A stretch of DNA of 42,770 bases from Oscillospiraceae bacterium (GCA_900752435.1 CAADVD010000051.1:1-42770), one strand, 5' to 3'; positions 15,147 to 23,264 are shown, counted from the stretch's first letter. A program made the numbers and translations. Notes: generated from the letters alone by a model not told the origin.

Positions 15147-15995
15147 ATGAAACCATTCCAGCAATATCGCACCCTTCTCCTCAGAGGGATTGCCGTGATC
15201 GGTCTGCTGTGTTTAGCCTTGATGTGTGATGAAGCGAAAAATAAAGAGGAAATCACGGAAGTATTGTACCGGCTAAACAAATCGGATTCATTGGAGAGTG
15301 CAGAAGTGACAGCAGTGAATTCATGTCAAAATATGCGCTGTCCTATGGAAGTATTGGACATTCCGTCCGATCAGGAAATTCCGGCAAGTCATCTCATTGA
15401 AGCGCCCTATATCAGTCAGTCGGGCGGATACCCCACCGGCTGTGAGATTGTCAGCGCGGCGATGCTGCTTCAGTATTGGGGATTTGATTACGATGTGGAT
15501 AGGCTCATTGATGATTTTCTGTCGATGTCATCGCTGGAGTGGGAAAATGGCGAATTGGTCGGGGATCGGCCGGATCAGTCGTTCATTGGCAATCCGCGTA
15601 CCGAGAACAGCTATGGCTGTTATGCGCCGGTCATTGAGGAGGTGCTGGTACAAGCGACGGACGAGGCGTACTGCGTGCAGAACCTGACCGGTACGGACAT
15701 GGACGTGCTGTGGCAGGCTTATTTGAGCCGAGATTTTCCTGTGATTGTATGGGAAAGCATTTATATGGTGCCAACCTACGAGGGCTCGACGTGGCGTGTG
15801 CGCGGCACCGATGAATATTTCACTTGGACGGCAGAGGAGCACTGCATGCTGTTGGTGGGGTACGATGAAGATTGCTATTATCTGCACGATCCGTATGGTG
15901 GCAACGGTTTGGTGCGTTATCCGCGGGAAACGGTGGAAGCACGGTATGAGGAGCTGGGCAAACAAGCGTTGGCTCTGGTTCCATTTGACGAATAA
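15147..15995 (+). CDS. Membrane-anchored C39-like cysteine peptidase
   Basis: A 282-aa protein. An N-terminal hydrophobic segment (residues 9-27, LLLRGIAVIGLLCLALMC) is a signal anchor or possible lipoprotein signal. The C-terminal part is a peptidase C39-like (papain-fold) domain. The likely triad is C99 in GGYPTGCEIVSAAMLLQYWGF, H232 in EEHCMLLVGYD, and D248 in YLHDPYGG. Proteins of this group are secreted and mostly of unknown substrate. It starts 38 nt after the anti-sigma gene with its own AAGAAAGAGAG ribosome site, so it is probably in the sigma operon. It might process the anti-sigma or a cell-wall peptide, but this is a hypothesis. Confidence 0.8.
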   Translation: MKPFQQYRTLLLRGIAVIGLLCLALMCDEAKNKEEITEVLYRLNKSDSLESAEVTAVNSCQNMRCPMEVLDIPSDQEIPASHLIEAPYISQSGGYPTGCEIVSAAMLLQYWGFDYDVDRLIDDFLSMSSLEWENGELVGDRPDQSFIGNPRTENSYGCYAPVIEEVLVQATDEAYCVQNLTGTDMDVLWQAYLSRDFPVIVWESIYMVPTYEGSTWRVRGTDEYFTWTAEEHCMLLVGYDEDCYYLHDPYGGNGLVRYPRETVEARYEELGKQALALVPFDE

Positions 15996-15997
15996 AT

Positions 15998-16040
15998 AAA
16001 ACAAGGCGATTTCTTCGACAAAAAGAAATCGCCTTGTTTT
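15998..16040. terminator. Bidirectional terminator between the C39 peptidase gene and aroK
   Basis: A 16-bp stem (AAAACAAGGCGATTTC, 15998-16013, with 16025-16040) has A/T runs on both sides, serving the convergent genes. The aroK stop codon (16041-16039) overlaps its edge. Confidence 0.85.
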
Positions 16041-16557
16041 ATGGCTTGGGAAGACGGTCAATCAGGTCAGCGCAAATTTCCGAAATGGTTTTGCCGTCCG
16101 TTTCAACAATTACGTCGGCCGCGGCCAAATAGCGGTCTCGGCGTTCGTTGAGCATATTTTCGATGTAGTCTACATTCATATTGCCGTTGAGCAGAGGACG
16201 GTTGGTGTTGTCTTTCACGCGTTCATAGATGGTCTGCGGTGTAGCGGTCAGCAAGACCACACAGCCGGCCTGCTTCATATAGGCGGCGTTTTCCGGCCGC
16301 AGTGCCATACCGCCGCCGCAGGAGACAATTAAGTTATGCCGTTGTTGGAGTTCCAGCAGCAGCTTGGTTTCGCAGTCGCGGAAATACGCTTCGCCGCGGG
16401 TACGAAACAGTTCGGGAATGCTCATTCCCTCTCGTTCCGCAATCAGGCGGTCGGTGTCCACCTCCTGCATGGCGAGCAGATGGCTCAAATGATGGGAAAC
16501 CGTGGTTTTTCCAGTGCCCATAAAGCCGATGAGAATGATGTTGGGTTTCTGTTTCAT
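16039..16557 (-). CDS. aroK: Shikimate kinase
   Basis: This 172-aa enzyme phosphorylates shikimate at O3 with ATP. The P-loop GFMGTGKTT is at residues 11-19, DTD at 34-36 binds Mg/shikimate, RTRGEAYFRDCE contains the shikimate-binding Arg, and SCGGGMALRPEN is the GGG motif. NTNRPLLNG is the lid region. Length is typical. The start has AAAGGAG about 10 nt upstream. It lies 18 nt downstream of aroD in one operon. Confidence 0.95.
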   Translation of the reverse strand: MKQKPNIILIGFMGTGKTTVSHHLSHLLAMQEVDTDRLIAEREGMSIPELFRTRGEAYFRDCETKLLLELQQRHNLIVSCGGGMALRPENAAYMKQAGCVVLLTATPQTIYERVKDNTNRPLLNGNMNVDYIENMLNERRDRYLAAADVIVETDGKTISEICADLIDRLPKP

Positions 16558-16575
16558 GGCGAAGACTCCTTTGGT

Positions 16576-17343
16576 TTAGTGCACGGCGCTTTGGTGAAGC
16601 AGGTCGAGAATGGCGGACAAATCCTGTGCGCCGATTTGTCCCGGGGCGGAGGCTTGGCTCGCCGCGCCGAAGGTCAGAGCCGAACCGAAGGTTTCACCGC
16701 ACAGACGGCTGACGACGCCCAAATCACCCATGGACATGGTAACCACTGGACGGTCAGCGAGCAGGGTAACCATCTCATCGGTGGCGGCGAGCAATTCCAG
16801 CACGTCATGGGAGGAGCGCGGCATCACGGCAATTTTCAGAATATCGGCATCCAGCTTTTGCATGTGAAGCAGACGGTTGAGCAGTTCCGCTTTGGGAGGC
16901 GTTTGCTGGAAATCGTGGTTGGAGACAATGACGGCAACACCACTGGTGTGCGCCGCAGCAATCAGCTCCTGCACCAGTGCGTCACCGGAAAACAGCTCCA
17001 CGTCGATACAGTCGGCCAGCTCGCTTTCACAGACCGCGCGGTTGAGCATACCGTACTCTTCAGCAGAAATGGCTTGTTCGCCGCCCTCGTTTGCGGTGCG
17101 AAAGGTAAAGAGCAGAGGGATATCAGAAAGCATATCGTTCAAACGGTGCAGAACTTTTGTGACTTGCTCCAAATCATGCACACCTTCAAAAAAATCAGCG
17201 CGCCATTCGACCAAATCGGCAGGCAAATCGGTGATGGCCTGCGCTTCTTGTAAAATTTGCTCGGCAGTTTTGGCAACAATGGGGATGCAGATTTTCGGAC
17301 GGCCTTCGCCGATGACGGTTTGCTTTAGGGTAACGGTTTTCAA
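16576..17343 (-). CDS. aroD: 3-Dehydroquinate dehydratase, type I
   Basis: This 255-aa class I enzyme (Schiff-base mechanism) converts 3-dehydroquinate to 3-dehydroshikimate. Visible features are GRPKICIPIVAKT, DLVEWRADFFE (substrate-binding Glu/Arg), VIVSNHDFQQTP (catalytic His), DILKIAVMPRS (Schiff-base Lys) and the C-terminal GSALTFGAASQASAPGQI loop. I place the start at TTG 17343, with CTGGAG 8 nt upstream. The longer frame to 17484 would translate promoter and repeat DNA. It is the first gene of the aroD-aroK operon. Confidence 0.92.
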   Translation of the reverse strand: MKTVTLKQTVIGEGRPKICIPIVAKTAEQILQEAQAITDLPADLVEWRADFFEGVHDLEQVTKVLHRLNDMLSDIPLLFTFRTANEGGEQAISAEEYGMLNRAVCESELADCIDVELFSGDALVQELIAAAHTSGVAVIVSNHDFQQTPPKAELLNRLLHMQKLDADILKIAVMPRSSHDVLELLAATDEMVTLLADRPVVTMSMGDLGVVSRLCGETFGSALTFGAASQASAPGQIGAQDLSAILDLLHQSAVH

Positions 17344-17377
17344 ATAGAACACTCCAGTGTGATAAAATCTTGTAGAT

Positions 17378-17405
17378 ATTATAGCATAAAAGTTGCAAGT
17401 TGCAA
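17378..17405 (-). promoter_or_regulatory. aroD-aroK promoter built from TTGCAA repeats
   Basis: On the minus strand, TATAAT (17383-17378) has a TTGCAA -35 at 17405-17400 with 16-bp spacing. Further TTGCAA units overlap around it. Confidence 0.6.
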
Positions 17406-17420
17406 ATTGCAAGTTGCAAG
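17391..17420. repeat. Tandem GTTGCAA/ATTGCAA repeat
   Basis: About four 7-bp TTGCAA-containing units lie upstream of aroD. They supply its -35 region and resemble the tract at 1733-1763. Confidence 0.7.
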
Positions 17421-17477
17421 TTTGGCACCAATGGAAGATGAGTGTGGGATGGAAGGTTTGGTGCACGGATGGAGAGT

Positions 17478-17506
17478 TTGACAAGTGGTGGAATTTCCTT
17501 TAAGAT
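17478..17506 (+). promoter_or_regulatory. Promoter of aroE
   Basis: TTGACA (17478-17483) and TAAGAT (17501-17506) are spaced 17 bp, 36 nt before the start codon. Confidence 0.65.
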
Positions 17507-17542
17507 AGAAGCAGATTTGAATGTGTTGGAAATGGGGAAAGA

Positions 17543-18409
17543 ATGATGGAGATTACGGGACATACGGGATTGATTTGCTTGCTGGGAAGTCCGGCGGCAC
17601 ACAGCATTTCGCCAATGATGCACAACGAAGCGTTTCGTTTGCTGGGGCTGGATTATCGCTATTTGGCATTTGATGTGGGAACGGATTCGCTGAAAACGGT
17701 AGTAGAAGGCTTGCGCGCGATGCATGTGCGCGGGTTCAACCTGACGATGCCGGATAAAAATTTGATGTGCGAATTGGCGGATGAGCTGTCGCCGGCGGCT
17801 CGGATGATTGGCGCGGTGAATACCGTTGTCAATGAAAATGGCGTGCTGATTGGGCACTGCACCGACGGGGTCGGTTATATGCGCGCGGTCAAGGATGCTG
17901 GCCATACGATTCTGGGCAAAAAAATGACGATGCTGGGAGCTGGCGGCGCGGCAAGCGCCATTTGCGTGCAGGCGGCGCTGGACGGCGTGGCCGAAATTGA
18001 TGTGTTCAGCCGTAAACGGAGCTTTGTGGCGCGCACGGAGCAGATGATTGCGGACATCAACGCCCATACCCATTGCCGCGCGCATTTTTACGATTTGGCA
18101 GACGAAGCGCGTTTGCGGCAGAGCATTGCCGAGAGTGCGATTTTGGTCAATGGAACGCCGGTGGGCATGGCGCCCAACACGGATGCCAGCATCATCACGG
18201 ATCCCACAATGTTCCGTCCGGGTCTGATTGTATCCGATTTGATTTACAATCCGGAGAAGACCAAATTTTTGGAATTGGCTGAGCAACAGGGGTGCGCGGT
18301 GTTCAATGGGCTGTATATGCTGTTGTATCAGGGAGCAGAAGCGTTCCGGATTTGGACGGGGCAGGAGATGCCGGTAGAAGCAATTAAGGCGAAATACTTT
18401 ACTAGATAA
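17543..18409 (+). CDS. aroE: Shikimate dehydrogenase
   Basis: This 288-aa enzyme reduces 3-dehydroshikimate to shikimate with NADPH. Motifs are GSPAAHSISPMMHNEAF (shikimate-binding serines), FNLTMPDKNLM (catalytic Lys region; NVTxPxK in most homologues), GAVNTVVNENG, GHCTDGVGY (catalytic Asp), and MLGAGGAASAICVQ (nucleotide-binding loop). The start may be ATG 17543 or 17546; a GGGGAAAG ribosome site serves both. It is divergent from aroD-aroK, so three consecutive shikimate steps are encoded here. The rest of the pathway is not in the window. Confidence 0.94.
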   Translation: MMEITGHTGLICLLGSPAAHSISPMMHNEAFRLLGLDYRYLAFDVGTDSLKTVVEGLRAMHVRGFNLTMPDKNLMCELADELSPAARMIGAVNTVVNENGVLIGHCTDGVGYMRAVKDAGHTILGKKMTMLGAGGAASAICVQAALDGVAEIDVFSRKRSFVARTEQMIADINAHTHCRAHFYDLADEARLRQSIAESAILVNGTPVGMAPNTDASIITDPTMFRPGLIVSDLIYNPEKTKFLELAEQQGCAVFNGLYMLLYQGAEAFRIWTGQEMPVEAIKAKYFTR

Positions 18410-18435
18410 AGTTTGAAATTGCAAATTGTGGATAG

Positions 18436-18474
18436 AACAAAGGCACGGCGATTATTCATCGCCGTGCCTTTGTT
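18436..18474. terminator. Bidirectional terminator between aroE and the XRE gene
   Basis: A 17-bp stem centred on GGCACGGCGAT/ATCGCCGTGCC (18436-18452 with 18458-18474) lies between convergent genes. The XRE stop codon overlaps it. Confidence 0.8.
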
Positions 18475-19039
18475 AGATCGAGGTTTCCTTTGTTTGAGAT
18501 TTTTGCTGTTTGCATGCAAGGGCACATATGATGAGGTAATAAACCGGAATCGTCAAAAACACTACCCAGCCCGGATGCCAGTTGAGCAAACCGCTCACAC
18601 AGCACAGCACATAGACAATTCCTACCACCAGCGGATAGGGAAACCGTTGAGCGGCGCTCGGTTCGCCCTTGCCGAACCAATTCCATCCGCGGTGCAGACC
18701 AAATAAATTGCTCACCAAAAACACCGGAATCACAAAGGGAAACGGAACCTTGCCGAATACGGTGTCTCGCCAAATTCCTTTTTCCTCCCGTTTGGGTGTT
18801 TCTGCGGTGTTGTCCGGTGCGGAGGAAGCGGAGGTGCAGTCCTGCTCCTGTTTCACTAAGGAATCAATGGAAACACCGAAAATTTCGCTGAGCTGAATGA
18901 TGTATTCCAAATCGGGTGTGGACTGATCCAGCTCCCATTTGGAAACGGCTTGGCGCGAAACGGTAATTTTTTCGGCCAGTTGTTCCTGCGACAGTCCATG
19001 CTGATTGCGCAGGGCTTGAATTTTTTCTCCCAATGTCAT
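18473..19039 (-). CDS. XRE-family regulator with C-terminal membrane domain
   Basis: A 188-aa protein. An N-terminal helix-turn-helix at residues 5-58 (IQALRNQHGLSQEQLAEKITVSRQAVSKWELDQSTPDLE) is followed by a charged linker (about 65-90). About three membrane segments follow: PFPFVIPVFLVSNLFGL, YPLVVGIVYVLCCVSGLL and GWVVFLTIPVYYLIICAL. It would bind DNA while tethered to the membrane, suggesting it senses a membrane signal. No adjacent target gene is obvious. The start has GAAAGGCGATG about 11 nt upstream. Intergenic DNA at 19040-19187 holds nothing further I can name. Confidence 0.85.
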   Translation of the reverse strand: MTLGEKIQALRNQHGLSQEQLAEKITVSRQAVSKWELDQSTPDLEYIIQLSEIFGVSIDSLVKQEQDCTSASSAPDNTAETPKREEKGIWRDTVFGKVPFPFVIPVFLVSNLFGLHRGWNWFGKGEPSAAQRFPYPLVVGIVYVLCCVSGLLNWHPGWVVFLTIPVYYLIICALACKQQKSQTKETSI

Positions 19040-19187
19040 GTTAAAACATCGCCTTTCTTTTGAAGATGGCTTTATTATAGAAAATTGCGCCGTTGCATGC
19101 TACCAAGCCGCCTTGGAATTTGCGCAACGGGCAGTTGCAGCGCCCATTTTAAGGGCATTTACAGCGTCGCAGGCCAAAAATAATCAA

Positions 19188-19228
19188 TCCCGCCGCAGTC
19201 GGTTGCCGTTTCAATCGACTGCGGCGGG
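19188..19228 (-). terminator. Terminator of the xpaC-telA operon
   Basis: A GC-rich 14-bp stem (TCCCGCCGCAGTCG, 19188-19201, with about 19215-19228) is followed on the minus strand by TTGATTATTTTT. Confidence 0.8.
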
Positions 19229-19240
19229 AAGAGATACGTG

Positions 19241-19735
19241 CTATTGTTTTTTCTGCTGATCGCCCGATTGCTGGGATGAAGAATTGCCAGCGGACGGCGG
19301 ACGCTTATAGTTGTAGTTTCGCGCCATGCGCTGTGCCTTGTTCACCAGATGGCTTACTTTGTCGATGGTTTCTTCGACCGTTTGCATCGGGTCTTTGTTG
19401 TACGGCGGAATGTTGTAGTTCCACTGCGGCGGCCGCTGATTCGGCGGCTGTTGGCGGTAAGAGCCGTTATCCCTATGCGGCTGGCTGGAAGCGGTGTGCG
19501 GCTGATGCGATGGATTGGGCTGCTGCGGTGCTTGTTTGGGCTTTTTGTTGGCGCGCACCACGGCGACGATGATGAAAATACCCACTGCCATCAACAGCAG
19601 TCCCACCACGCCAACCGGCACCTGCGATGCACCGGCGCCGCGGTTAATTCCCATGCAGGCAGCAATGGCGATCATGCACAGTGCCGCGAAAGCGGCAAAT
19701 CCATTGTTCTTTAAAATTTTCACAAAATCCCCCAT
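19241..19735 (-). CDS. Small membrane protein with Pro/Gln-rich tail
   Basis: A 164-aa protein of unknown function. Two hydrophobic segments (about residues 11-30, FAAFAALCMIAIAACMG, and 39-62, VPVGVVGLLLMAVGIFIIVAVV) form a hairpin. A Pro/Gln/His-rich disordered stretch (KQAPQQPNPSHQPHTASSQP and beyond) follows, then a short amphipathic helix (QTVEETIDKVSHLVNKAQRMARN) and a QQKKQ end. The start lacks a clear ribosome site and lies 27 nt after telA, so it may depend on readthrough translation. The operon position suggests it works with XpaC and TelA at the membrane. Confidence 0.7.
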   Translation of the reverse strand: MGDFVKILKNNGFAAFAALCMIAIAACMGINRGAGASQVPVGVVGLLLMAVGIFIIVAVVRANKKPKQAPQQPNPSHQPHTASSQPHRDNGSYRQQPPNQRPPQWNYNIPPYNKDPMQTVEETIDKVSHLVNKAQRMARNYNYKRPPSAGNSSSQQSGDQQKKQ

Positions 19736-19762
19736 TCGGCGGATCAGCGGACATGCTTTTTA

Positions 19763-20914
19763 TTACTGTCCGCGAATATCCAATAATTTTTGTTTGAGTT
19801 CGGTTTCGAGTTTGCCCAGCTCCACTTCGGCGGCACGGCGTTTAGCGCGGCCGTCCTCCTGAATCTTCACCACTTCGTCCAGTGTGGAAATCAGGGAAGC
19901 GTTGGTGTGCTGGAGCGTTTCAATGTCCACGATGCCGCGTTCAGCTTCCTTGGCGGTTTCAATCGTGCCCATTTTCAGCGCGTCCGCATTTTTCTTGAGC
20001 AGGTTGTTGGTCAGATCGCTCACCGCGCGCTGTGCTTCCAGCGCCTGCTGGGAGTGGGAAAGTCCGAGCGCAATCACCATTTGGCTTTTCCAGAGCGGAA
20101 TGGTGTTGACCAGCGTGGTTTGAATTTTTTCGCTCATGAGCGTGTCATTGTTCTGCACCAGACGAATCTGCGGCGCCATTTGGATGGACACCATGCGCGT
20201 CAGCTCCAAATCGTGCAGTTTCTTTTCAAAGCGGTCGCAGAACGAAGCCATGTCGTTGGCCTTTTGCGAATCCTCCGGCAGACCGGAAAGCTGAGCCTTT
20301 TGAATCAGCTCCGGCAGAACGGTGGAACGTGTTTCCTCCAGCTTGAGTTTGCCGGCCAGAATGTACATGTTGAGTTCTTTGAAATGGTTCAAGTTCTGCT
20401 CATACAGCTTGTCGAGTACGGCAATGTCCTTGAGCAAACGGATTTGATGGTTTTCCAGTACGCCGGAGATTTTTTCCACATTGACCTCGGCTTTGTCGTA
20501 CTTGGCTTTCAGGGCAGTGATTTGGTTGCTGGTTTTCTTAAAGAAGCCGAACAAGCCGCCCTTTTGTTCTGAATCCACGTCAAAGCTTTTCAGCTCGGTG
20601 ACCAGTCCGGTAATCATGTCACCGACTTCGCCCAAATCTTTGGTTTGTACGTTTTGCAGAGCCGCGTCAGAAAATTCCGCAATTTTCTGCTGAGCGCCCG
20701 CGCCGTACTGCAAAATCATATTGGAATTGGTGATGTCGATTTGTTTGGCGAACTGTTCTACCTGTTGTTTTTCTTCTGCGGTTAAAGTGTCTTCGATGGC
20801 GTTTTTGGCCTGTACCGCCGCTTCGGCCGCCTGCGCTTCCGTGACCGGCGCTTCCGCCTGCTTGCCAAACGGTTCGAGCGTCAGCTGGGGCATGGAATTG
20901 GTACTGTTGTCCAT
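19763..20914 (-). CDS. TelA-family toxic-anion-resistance-like protein
   Basis: A 383-aa, strongly helical, coiled-coil-rich soluble protein of the TelA/KlaA family. The C-terminal segment reads LISTLDEVVKIQEDGRAKRRAAEVELGKLETELKQKLLDI, and the middle contains RLVQNNDTLMSEKIQTTLVNTIPLWKSQMVIALGLSHSQQALEAQ, which is very typical. The family is linked to tellurite resistance and, in Firmicutes, to nisin and other envelope stress, but its biochemistry is unknown. It has a strong AGGAGG ribosome site and follows xpaC by 41 nt. Confidence 0.9.
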   Translation of the reverse strand: MDNSTNSMPQLTLEPFGKQAEAPVTEAQAAEAAVQAKNAIEDTLTAEEKQQVEQFAKQIDITNSNMILQYGAGAQQKIAEFSDAALQNVQTKDLGEVGDMITGLVTELKSFDVDSEQKGGLFGFFKKTSNQITALKAKYDKAEVNVEKISGVLENHQIRLLKDIAVLDKLYEQNLNHFKELNMYILAGKLKLEETRSTVLPELIQKAQLSGLPEDSQKANDMASFCDRFEKKLHDLELTRMVSIQMAPQIRLVQNNDTLMSEKIQTTLVNTIPLWKSQMVIALGLSHSQQALEAQRAVSDLTNNLLKKNADALKMGTIETAKEAERGIVDIETLQHTNASLISTLDEVVKIQEDGRAKRRAAEVELGKLETELKQKLLDIRGQ

Positions 20915-20955
20915 GGATGGTTCCTCCTAATGTGTGGTTTTTATCTGAATCAAGT

Positions 20956-21636
20956 TTATTTTTCTGTCAGCCCTTCCTGGGACAGCATATGCTCCAGTAC
21001 GGTGATGTCCGCCGAAATGTCCACCGCATCGTCCGCATACAGCTTATCAAGCTGTTTTTCAAACGCAATCGACATGGTGTGAATGACGCCCTCAATGTTG
21101 GAGATGATTTCGCTGGAATTTTCGCCCTGCACGCCGCGCGCTTGAATGTCCACATAGGTTTTCAGCAGTTTGAGCGCAGTCGGCATATAGTAGTCGGTAA
21201 ACCGGCGCACCTTGGGGGCATCCTCCGGATTGGCCTTGAGATGGTCGAAAATTTTCTGAATGCTTTTTTCCAGACCGGCGATTTCTTGTGAAATGTTCGT
21301 GTTATAAGTAGTAATTTGGCGGTTCAGCTTTTTGATGGCGTCGAGGTACAGCTCACCCTCGGCAATGACCTTTTCCACATCCGTGAGCGGATCGTTTTCG
21401 ATGTCAATTTTGATGGTTTCCTCAGTGACCGGTTCTTCCACTTTCTTGGGCGGAATGGCCTTAAACAGCAGGAAAAAGACCAGCAGGGAAATCGCGCCGA
21501 CAATCACAAAGTCGGTGATCCGGTAAAGCGGAAAAATCAGTGCGTACAGCACCCAGATAAAACCGGCGGCATAATAGGGTATTGGTGAACGCTCCACTTT
21601 GGGGCGTTTGGGTTTGCTCTTTGTTTTTTTGGACAT
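20956..21636 (-). CDS. XpaC-like protein (5-bromo-4-chloroindolyl phosphate hydrolysis family)
   Basis: A 226-aa protein with a basic N-terminus (MSKKTKSKPKRPKVERSP), two close membrane segments (about residues 23-65: YYAAGFIWVLYALIF and FVIVGAISLLVFFLLF), and a long helical C-domain (EGELYLDAIKKLNRQITTYNTNISQEIAGLEKSIQKIFDHL, then FTDYYMPTALKLLKTYVDIQ). This matches XpaC, usually encoded beside telA. The ATG at 21636 has AAGGAGAA 7 nt upstream; the longer frame to 21720 is leader RNA. It is the first gene of the operon. Confidence 0.87.
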   Translation of the reverse strand: MSKKTKSKPKRPKVERSPIPYYAAGFIWVLYALIFPLYRITDFVIVGAISLLVFFLLFKAIPPKKVEEPVTEETIKIDIENDPLTDVEKVIAEGELYLDAIKKLNRQITTYNTNISQEIAGLEKSIQKIFDHLKANPEDAPKVRRFTDYYMPTALKLLKTYVDIQARGVQGENSSEIISNIEGVIHTMSIAFEKQLDKLYADDAVDISADITVLEHMLSQEGLTEK

Positions 21637-21725
21637 AAATCGGTTCTCCTTATATGTATGGAAAAAGTGAAAGCTGTTTATTTTCTTACGATTAAGATAA
21701 GGAAAGAGATGTTTTCTCATCTTTT

Positions 21726-21754
21726 ATTTTATACGAAGAAGGAACGATAGTCAA
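21726..21754 (-). promoter_or_regulatory. Promoter of the xpaC-telA operon
   Basis: On the minus strand, TTGACT (21754-21749) and TAAAAT (21731-21726) are spaced 17 bp, with a leader of about 85 nt. A weak GATG/CATC hairpin lies in the leader. Confidence 0.6.
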
Positions 21755-21819
21755 TTGATTTTAAGAGAATGTTAAGGAATTGACATGAAAAATTAGTGCA
21801 CCGTTCAAAGATAAAGAAC

Positions 21820-21851
21820 ACTGCCGGTGAAGCATCCTCCTCACCGGCAGT
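21820..21851 (-). terminator. Terminator after spoVAE
   Basis: An 11-bp stem (ACTGCCGGTGA, 21820-21830, with 21841-21851) is followed on the minus strand by TTCTTTATCTTT. Confidence 0.75.
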
Positions 21852-21856
21852 ACTGG

Positions 21857-22213
21857 TTAAGCCTTATCCTTGGGTTTGAATATCAATGCAATCAGAAATC
21901 CGAATACCACCGCCGCGGCAATGCCGGCAGAAGCCGCTGTAAATCCGCCGGTTAAAGCGCCCAGCAATCCCTTTTCCGCAACGGCTTCCTTGACGCCCTT
22001 GGACAGCAAGTAGCCAAAGCCGGTCAGCGGAACGGTTGCGCCTGCACCGGCAAAATCCACCAGAGGCTTGTAAACACCCAGTGCCCCCAACACCACGCCG
22101 GAAACGACATACGTCACCAGAATGCGGGCTGGCGTGAGCTTCGTATAATCAATCAAGACCTGTCCGATGGCACAGAGCACGCCGCCGACCAGAAATGCGT
22201 ATAAATAATCCAT
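21857..22213 (-). CDS. spoVAE: Stage V sporulation protein AE
   Basis: A 118-aa membrane protein with four hydrophobic segments, ending IALIFKPKDKA. MDYLYAFLVGGVLCAIGQVLIDYTKLTPARILVTYVVSGVVLGALG and GAGATVPLTGFGYLLSKGV are typical of SpoVAEb. With SpoVAC and SpoVAD it forms the forespore inner-membrane channel that moves Ca-dipicolinic acid into developing spores and out during germination. The start has an AGGAGAA ribosome site, 19 nt after spoVAD. Confidence 0.93.
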   Translation of the reverse strand: MDYLYAFLVGGVLCAIGQVLIDYTKLTPARILVTYVVSGVVLGALGVYKPLVDFAGAGATVPLTGFGYLLSKGVKEAVAEKGLLGALTGGFTAASAGIAAAVVFGFLIALIFKPKDKA

Positions 22214-22232
22214 GTTAGTTCTCCTGCTTTCC

Positions 22233-23240
22233 TTATTGTTCGTTGCACAGATGCACCAGATGGGCGATTCCGGGGATGCTTTCGCCCTGCTGGAAGCTAG
22301 TGGTGGACATCAAAGCGCCGGTGGCGACAAACAGAATGTTGTTGAGTTTTCTCTCCTGCATCTGCTGGAGGATGTAGGAACAGAGCACGGACGCAGAGCA
22401 TCCGCAGCCCGAACCGCCTGCGTGTACATCTTGAGTGTCCAAATCGTACAGCATTTTGCCGCAGTCGTTGTGCACGGAAGAAATGTCGATGCTGTCCCGC
22501 ATCAGAAGCTGGGTGAGCAAATCCGAGCCGACGGTCCCCAAGTCACCGGTCAGAATCAGGTCGTAATCGGTGGGCTTGGTGCCGGAGTCCTCCAAAAAGC
22601 CCTTGATGGTGGAATGGGCGGCCGGTGCCATCGCCGCACCCATGTTGTTGATGTCCTTGACGCCGAGGTCCACAATTTTGCCGGTGGTGACAGCTTTGAT
22701 GTACGGCGCGCCTTGGGCTTTCTCCACGATGATGGCGCCCGAACCGGTGGCCGTCCACTGTGCCGTCGGCGGCCGCTGACCGCCGTATTCCAGCGGCTGG
22801 CGGAACTGGCGCTCCGCCGAGCAGAAGTGGGAGGAGGTCACCGCCAGCGCCCGTTTGACAATGTTGTTCCCGACAAAGATGGAGGCTAAGCTCAAGCTTT
22901 CCGCCATGGTGGAGCAGGCGCCGTACAAACCGTAAAAGGGAATGTTCAAATCCCGCAGTCCATACGCCGAACCAATGCACTGGTTGAGCAAATCCCCAGC
23001 AAACAGCAGCTCAATTTCCTGCGGAGACAGCTTTGCTTTGGTGAGCGCCTTGCTGACGGCTGTTTGCTGCATGCGGCTTTCGGCTTTTTCCCAAGTTTGT
23101 TCGCCGAACGTGGTGTCTTCATCCACCACATCAAAATAATTTCCCAACGGCCCTTCGCCTTCTTTTTTCCCCACGACGGAAGCATACGCCCGAATACTCG
23201 GCGGCTGTTCCAGTACAATCGTTCCGTTTTTGAATCTCAT
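22233..23240 (-). CDS. spoVAD: Stage V sporulation protein AD
   Basis: A 335-aa soluble protein with a thiolase/FabH-like fold that binds dipicolinic acid at the spore inner membrane. Recognisable segments are RFKNGTIVLEQPPSI, PLGNYFDVVDEDTTFGEQTWEKAESRMQ, GDLLNQCIGSAYGLRDLNIPFYGLYGACSTMAESL (the Cys region of the thiolase fold), and the C-terminal AGGSGCGCSA. Length is as expected. It has an AGAGGA ribosome site and follows spoVAC by 24 nt. Confidence 0.96.
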   Translation of the reverse strand: MRFKNGTIVLEQPPSIRAYASVVGKKEGEGPLGNYFDVVDEDTTFGEQTWEKAESRMQQTAVSKALTKAKLSPQEIELLFAGDLLNQCIGSAYGLRDLNIPFYGLYGACSTMAESLSLASIFVGNNIVKRALAVTSSHFCSAERQFRQPLEYGGQRPPTAQWTATGSGAIIVEKAQGAPYIKAVTTGKIVDLGVKDINNMGAAMAPAAHSTIKGFLEDSGTKPTDYDLILTGDLGTVGSDLLTQLLMRDSIDISSVHNDCGKMLYDLDTQDVHAGGSGCGCSASVLCSYILQQMQERKLNNILFVATGALMSTTSFQQGESIPGIAHLVHLCNEQ

Positions 23241-23264
23241 AGCAAGTCCTCTTTTCTGCTTTGT

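Noticed and set aside
17195..18424. 409-aa minus-strand ORF across aroE and the aroD 5' end
   Set aside because: Opposes aroE, whose motifs are unambiguous; the frame is not aroD's.
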